From assembly GCA_013812265.1 (NCBI GenBank), contig JACCTQ010000006.1, positions 1-7,835 on the forward strand: a DNA stretch of 7,835 bases, given 5' to 3'. The translations under genes were made by a program, and so were the position numbers. The DNA is from Actinomycetota bacterium. Its GTDB lineage: Bacteria; Actinomycetota; Thermoleophilia; Gaiellales; Gaiellaceae. Below the pieces are notes generated by a model. The model was not told the DNA's origin and did no database searches. It saw nothing but the letters and a program-made list of their open reading frames with translations. The first letter of the stretch is position 1; each line of letters begins with the position of its first letter. Positions 6,136 to 7,835 of this stretch are shown here, piece by piece.

Positions 6136-6792
6136 GTGAAACCCACGCTCACCGACTCGATTCAGGACTATCTGAAGGAGATCTACAAGCTTCAGGCGGA
6201 GCACGGCCGTGTGGCGACGTCCGCGCTGGCCGCGAGGCTGGGTGTCGAGCCTCCGTCAGCCACAGCGATGCTCAAGAAGCTTGCCGCTCTCGAGCTCGTG
6301 GAGCACGAGCCGTACCGAGGCGCTTCGCTCACGAAGGCGGGCGAGCGCATTGCGCTCGAAGTCATCCGGCATCACCGTCTCCTCGAGCAGTACCTGGCCG
6401 AGACCCTCGGGCTGCCGCTCGACGCAGTCCACATGGAGGCCGATCGTCTCGAGCATGCCCTCTCCGAGGAGCTGGAAGCGCGGATCGACGAATCGCTCGG
6501 CTTTCCAACTCATGATCCTCACGGCGATCCGATTCCGGACGCGCAGTTGAACCTTCGACCGTCCTCGCTGCGGCCACTCGCTTCGCTCGAGCCGGGCGAG
6601 CATGCCACGATTCGACGCGTTCCCGACCGCGACCCCGAGCTGCTCAGCTACCTGAAGAGCCTCCTGCTCATTCCGGGCAAGCGCGTTACCGTCCGAGCCT
6701 CAGCCCCGCTCGGCGGGCCGGTGACCGTGTCGGTCGGTCGGCGGCGGCACGCAATCGGGCGGGACGTCGCAGGGCTCATCGGCGTCGCATAG
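6136..6792 (+). CDS. DtxR/MntR-family metal-dependent transcriptional regulator
   Basis: Cytoplasmic repressor that binds DNA as a dimer when loaded with Mn(II) or Fe(II); 218 aa. Residues 1-70 are the winged helix (DYLKEIYKL 11-19; recognition region VEPPSATAMLKKLAALELVEH 37-57). Residues 71-140 are the dimerisation and metal-binding domain, and 145-218 a C-terminal FeoA/SH3-like domain. Against DtxR, with an offset of one, the ligand positions are Asp11 (Met10), His80, Glu84, His99, Asp103 (Cys102), Glu106 and His107. Asp at the Met10 position and an acidic residue at the Cys102 position resemble Mn-sensing MntR, though MntR Glu11 is Lys14 here and MntR normally lacks the third domain. GTG at 6136 is chosen because a -10 hexamer lies seven bases upstream. 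It is divergent from the metal operon across 23 bp and probably controls it. Confidence 0.95.
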   Translation: MKPTLTDSIQDYLKEIYKLQAEHGRVATSALAARLGVEPPSATAMLKKLAALELVEHEPYRGASLTKAGERIALEVIRHHRLLEQYLAETLGLPLDAVHMEADRLEHALSEELEARIDESLGFPTHDPHGDPIPDAQLNLRPSSLRPLASLEPGEHATIRRVPDRDPELLSYLKSLLLIPGKRVTVRASAPLGGPVTVSVGRRRHAIGRDVAGLIGVA

Positions 6793-6813
6793 CCACCCGG
6801 CACGCACGCGTCG

Positions 6814-6819
6814 TAGACT
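6814..6819 (+). promoter_or_regulatory. Probable -10 element for the cyclase gene (leaderless)
   Basis: TAGACT is followed by seven bases and then GTG at 6827, the same hexamer and spacing as before the regulator gene at 6136. It lies in the 34-bp gap after the regulator stop. This suggests the cyclase has its own leaderless promoter instead of relying on read-through. Confidence 0.55.
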
Positions 6820-6826
6820 CGGCGAC

Positions 6827-7835
6827 GTGCCCGCGTGCCCGCAGTGCGGCCAGGAGAATCCAGCCGGCTTTCGCCTGTGCGGGATGTGCGGCGCCCCGCT
6901 GGAGGCACTCGGGTCACCGCGTGAGGTGCGCAAGACCGTGACGATCGTCTTTGCCGACGTCACCGGTTCGACGGCGCTCGGCGAGCTGCTGGATCCGGAG
7001 GCGACGCGGCGCGTGATGGGCTGGTACTTCGATGCGATGCAGACCGCGGTCGAAAGGCACGGGGGCATCGTGGAGAAGTTCATCGGCGACGCCGTCATGG
7101 CGGTGTTCGGCATTCCTCAGGTTCACGAGGACGACCCCGTTCGTGCGGTCCGTGCCGCGATCGACATGCGGGCGGCACTGCAACGGTTGAACGACGAGCT
7201 GGAGCGGGACGAGGGGCTCGAGCTGCGAGCCCGTATCGGGATCAACACCGGCGAGGTGGTCGCGGGCGACGCCGCAGACGGGCAGCGCTTTGCGACAGGC
7301 GATGCGGTCAACGTGGCCGCACGGCTGGAGCAGGCCGCCGCACCGGGAGAGATCCTCCTCGGTGACGCCACCCGGGCGCTGGCCGGCGAGGCGATTGTCG
7401 CCGAGCCGGTCGAGGCTCTGGCACTGAAGGGCAAAAGCGAACCGGTGCCGGCGTGGCGGCTGATCGACGTGCTGGCCGACGTCCCCGCGTTCACGCGGCA
7501 CCTCGACACGCCGTTCGTAGGCCGCTCGGACGAGCTGGTGTTGCTCGAGCGGGCATTCACGGACGCCGCCCAAGAGCGCGCAGTTGAGCTCGTTACAGTC
7601 GTCGGCGCGCCTGGCATCGGCAAGTCCCGCCTGGCTCGTGAGCTCGTCGGCAATGTGCGCGACCGCGCGCACGTGCTCATCGGTCGCTGTCTGCCGTACG
7701 GCGAAGGGATCACGTACTGGCCGCTGGCCGAGGTCGTCAAGCAACTCGGCGGCGAGACACCGGCCGCGCGTCTGCGCGAGATCCTCGCCGCTGACGAGCA
7801 GGTCGATCTCGTCGTCGATCGCGTTCTGAGCGCCG
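6827..7835 (+). CDS. Class III adenylate/guanylate cyclase fused to an AAA ATPase module, 3' end outside window
   Basis: Multidomain signalling protein; 336 residues are visible, translated from GTG 6827, and related proteins run to about 1000 or more. Residues 4-21 are a zinc ribbon (Cys4, Cys7, Cys18, Cys21). Residues 35-215 are a class III cyclase domain: metal-binding Asp44 (FADVTGST) and Asp88 (KFIGDAVMAVFG), Lys84 at the adenine-specifying position, and Asn162 and Arg166 (VNVAAR) as transition-state residues. The second substrate-specifying position, usually Asp or Cys, aligns with Phe155 (RFATGDAVN), so activity and ATP/GTP choice are uncertain. From about 228 (TPFVGRSDELVLLERA) an AAA/STAND-like ATPase starts, with a P-loop GAPGIGKSR at 260-268. 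The remaining C-terminus (often TPR repeats in this family) lies beyond the window. No GTG or ATG further upstream gives the zinc ribbon in frame. No functional link to the metal locus is visible. Confidence 0.92.
   Translation, partial: MPACPQCGQENPAGFRLCGMCGAPLEALGSPREVRKTVTIVFADVTGSTALGELLDPEATRRVMGWYFDAMQTAVERHGGIVEKFIGDAVMAVFGIPQVHEDDPVRAVRAAIDMRAALQRLNDELERDEGLELRARIGINTGEVVAGDAADGQRFATGDAVNVAARLEQAAAPGEILLGDATRALAGEAIVAEPVEALALKGKSEPVPAWRLIDVLADVPAFTRHLDTPFVGRSDELVLLERAFTDAAQERAVELVTVVGAPGIGKSRLARELVGNVRDRAHVLIGRCLPYGEGITYWPLAEVVKQLGGETPAARLREILAADEQVDLVVDRVLSA

Noticed and set aside
6914..7744. Minus-strand frames of 276 and 205 codons across the cyclase gene
   Set aside because: They lie opposite a clear cyclase-ATPase gene and have no domain signal.

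Overview
The window is high-GC DNA with tightly overlapping genes, GTG and TTG starts, promoter-like hexamers placed directly before start codons (leaderless genes), and a class III cyclase fused to an AAA ATPase module. Together these suggest an actinobacterium, perhaps of the Thermoleophilia/Gaiellales/Solirubrobacter kind. That placement rests on style, not on a marker gene.

Almost everything from base 1 to 6792 is one transition-metal homeostasis locus. Reading leftwards on the minus strand from about 6112 come: a Tat-exported two-domain multicopper oxidase (5117-6112); a ZIP-family metal transporter with an extra N-terminal extracytoplasmic domain (3908-5116), whose start codon directly abuts the oxidase stop codon; a 261-bp gap filled mostly by a 175-bp palindromic, MITE/REP-like element (3723-3897); then a TroA/PsaA-type substrate-binding lipoprotein (2660-3646), an ABC ATPase (1885-2667) and two ABC-3 family permeases (743-1885, and 1-746, cut by the window edge). 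The four ABC genes overlap by 8, 1 and 4 bases. The first permease carries a C-terminal winged-helix domain.

Divergent from the oxidase is a full-length DtxR/MntR-family metalloregulator (6136-6792). Only 23 bp separate the two start codons. That gap holds two opposed, overlapping -10-like hexamers, each 6-7 nt from its start codon, under an interrupted palindrome that is a candidate operator for the regulator. The simplest reading is a metal-sensing switch: when the metal is scarce, repression lifts and the oxidase, ZIP importer and ABC importer are made. Mn(II) or Fe(II) is the most likely metal, judged from regulator and transporter residues, but Zn is not excluded. An oxidase coupled to an importer would be a prokaryotic parallel to ferroxidase-permease pairs; this is inference.

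Downstream on the plus strand (6827 to the window end) begins an unrelated-looking signalling protein: zinc ribbon, class III nucleotide cyclase domain and an AAA ATPase module, cut off at base 7835. Its promoter-to-start layout repeats that of the regulator gene (TAGACT, 7 nt, GTG), which supports leaderless transcription in this organism.

No rRNA, tRNA, CRISPR array or complete transposase was seen. Apart from the 261-bp gap, no stretch over 40 bases is without a gene.
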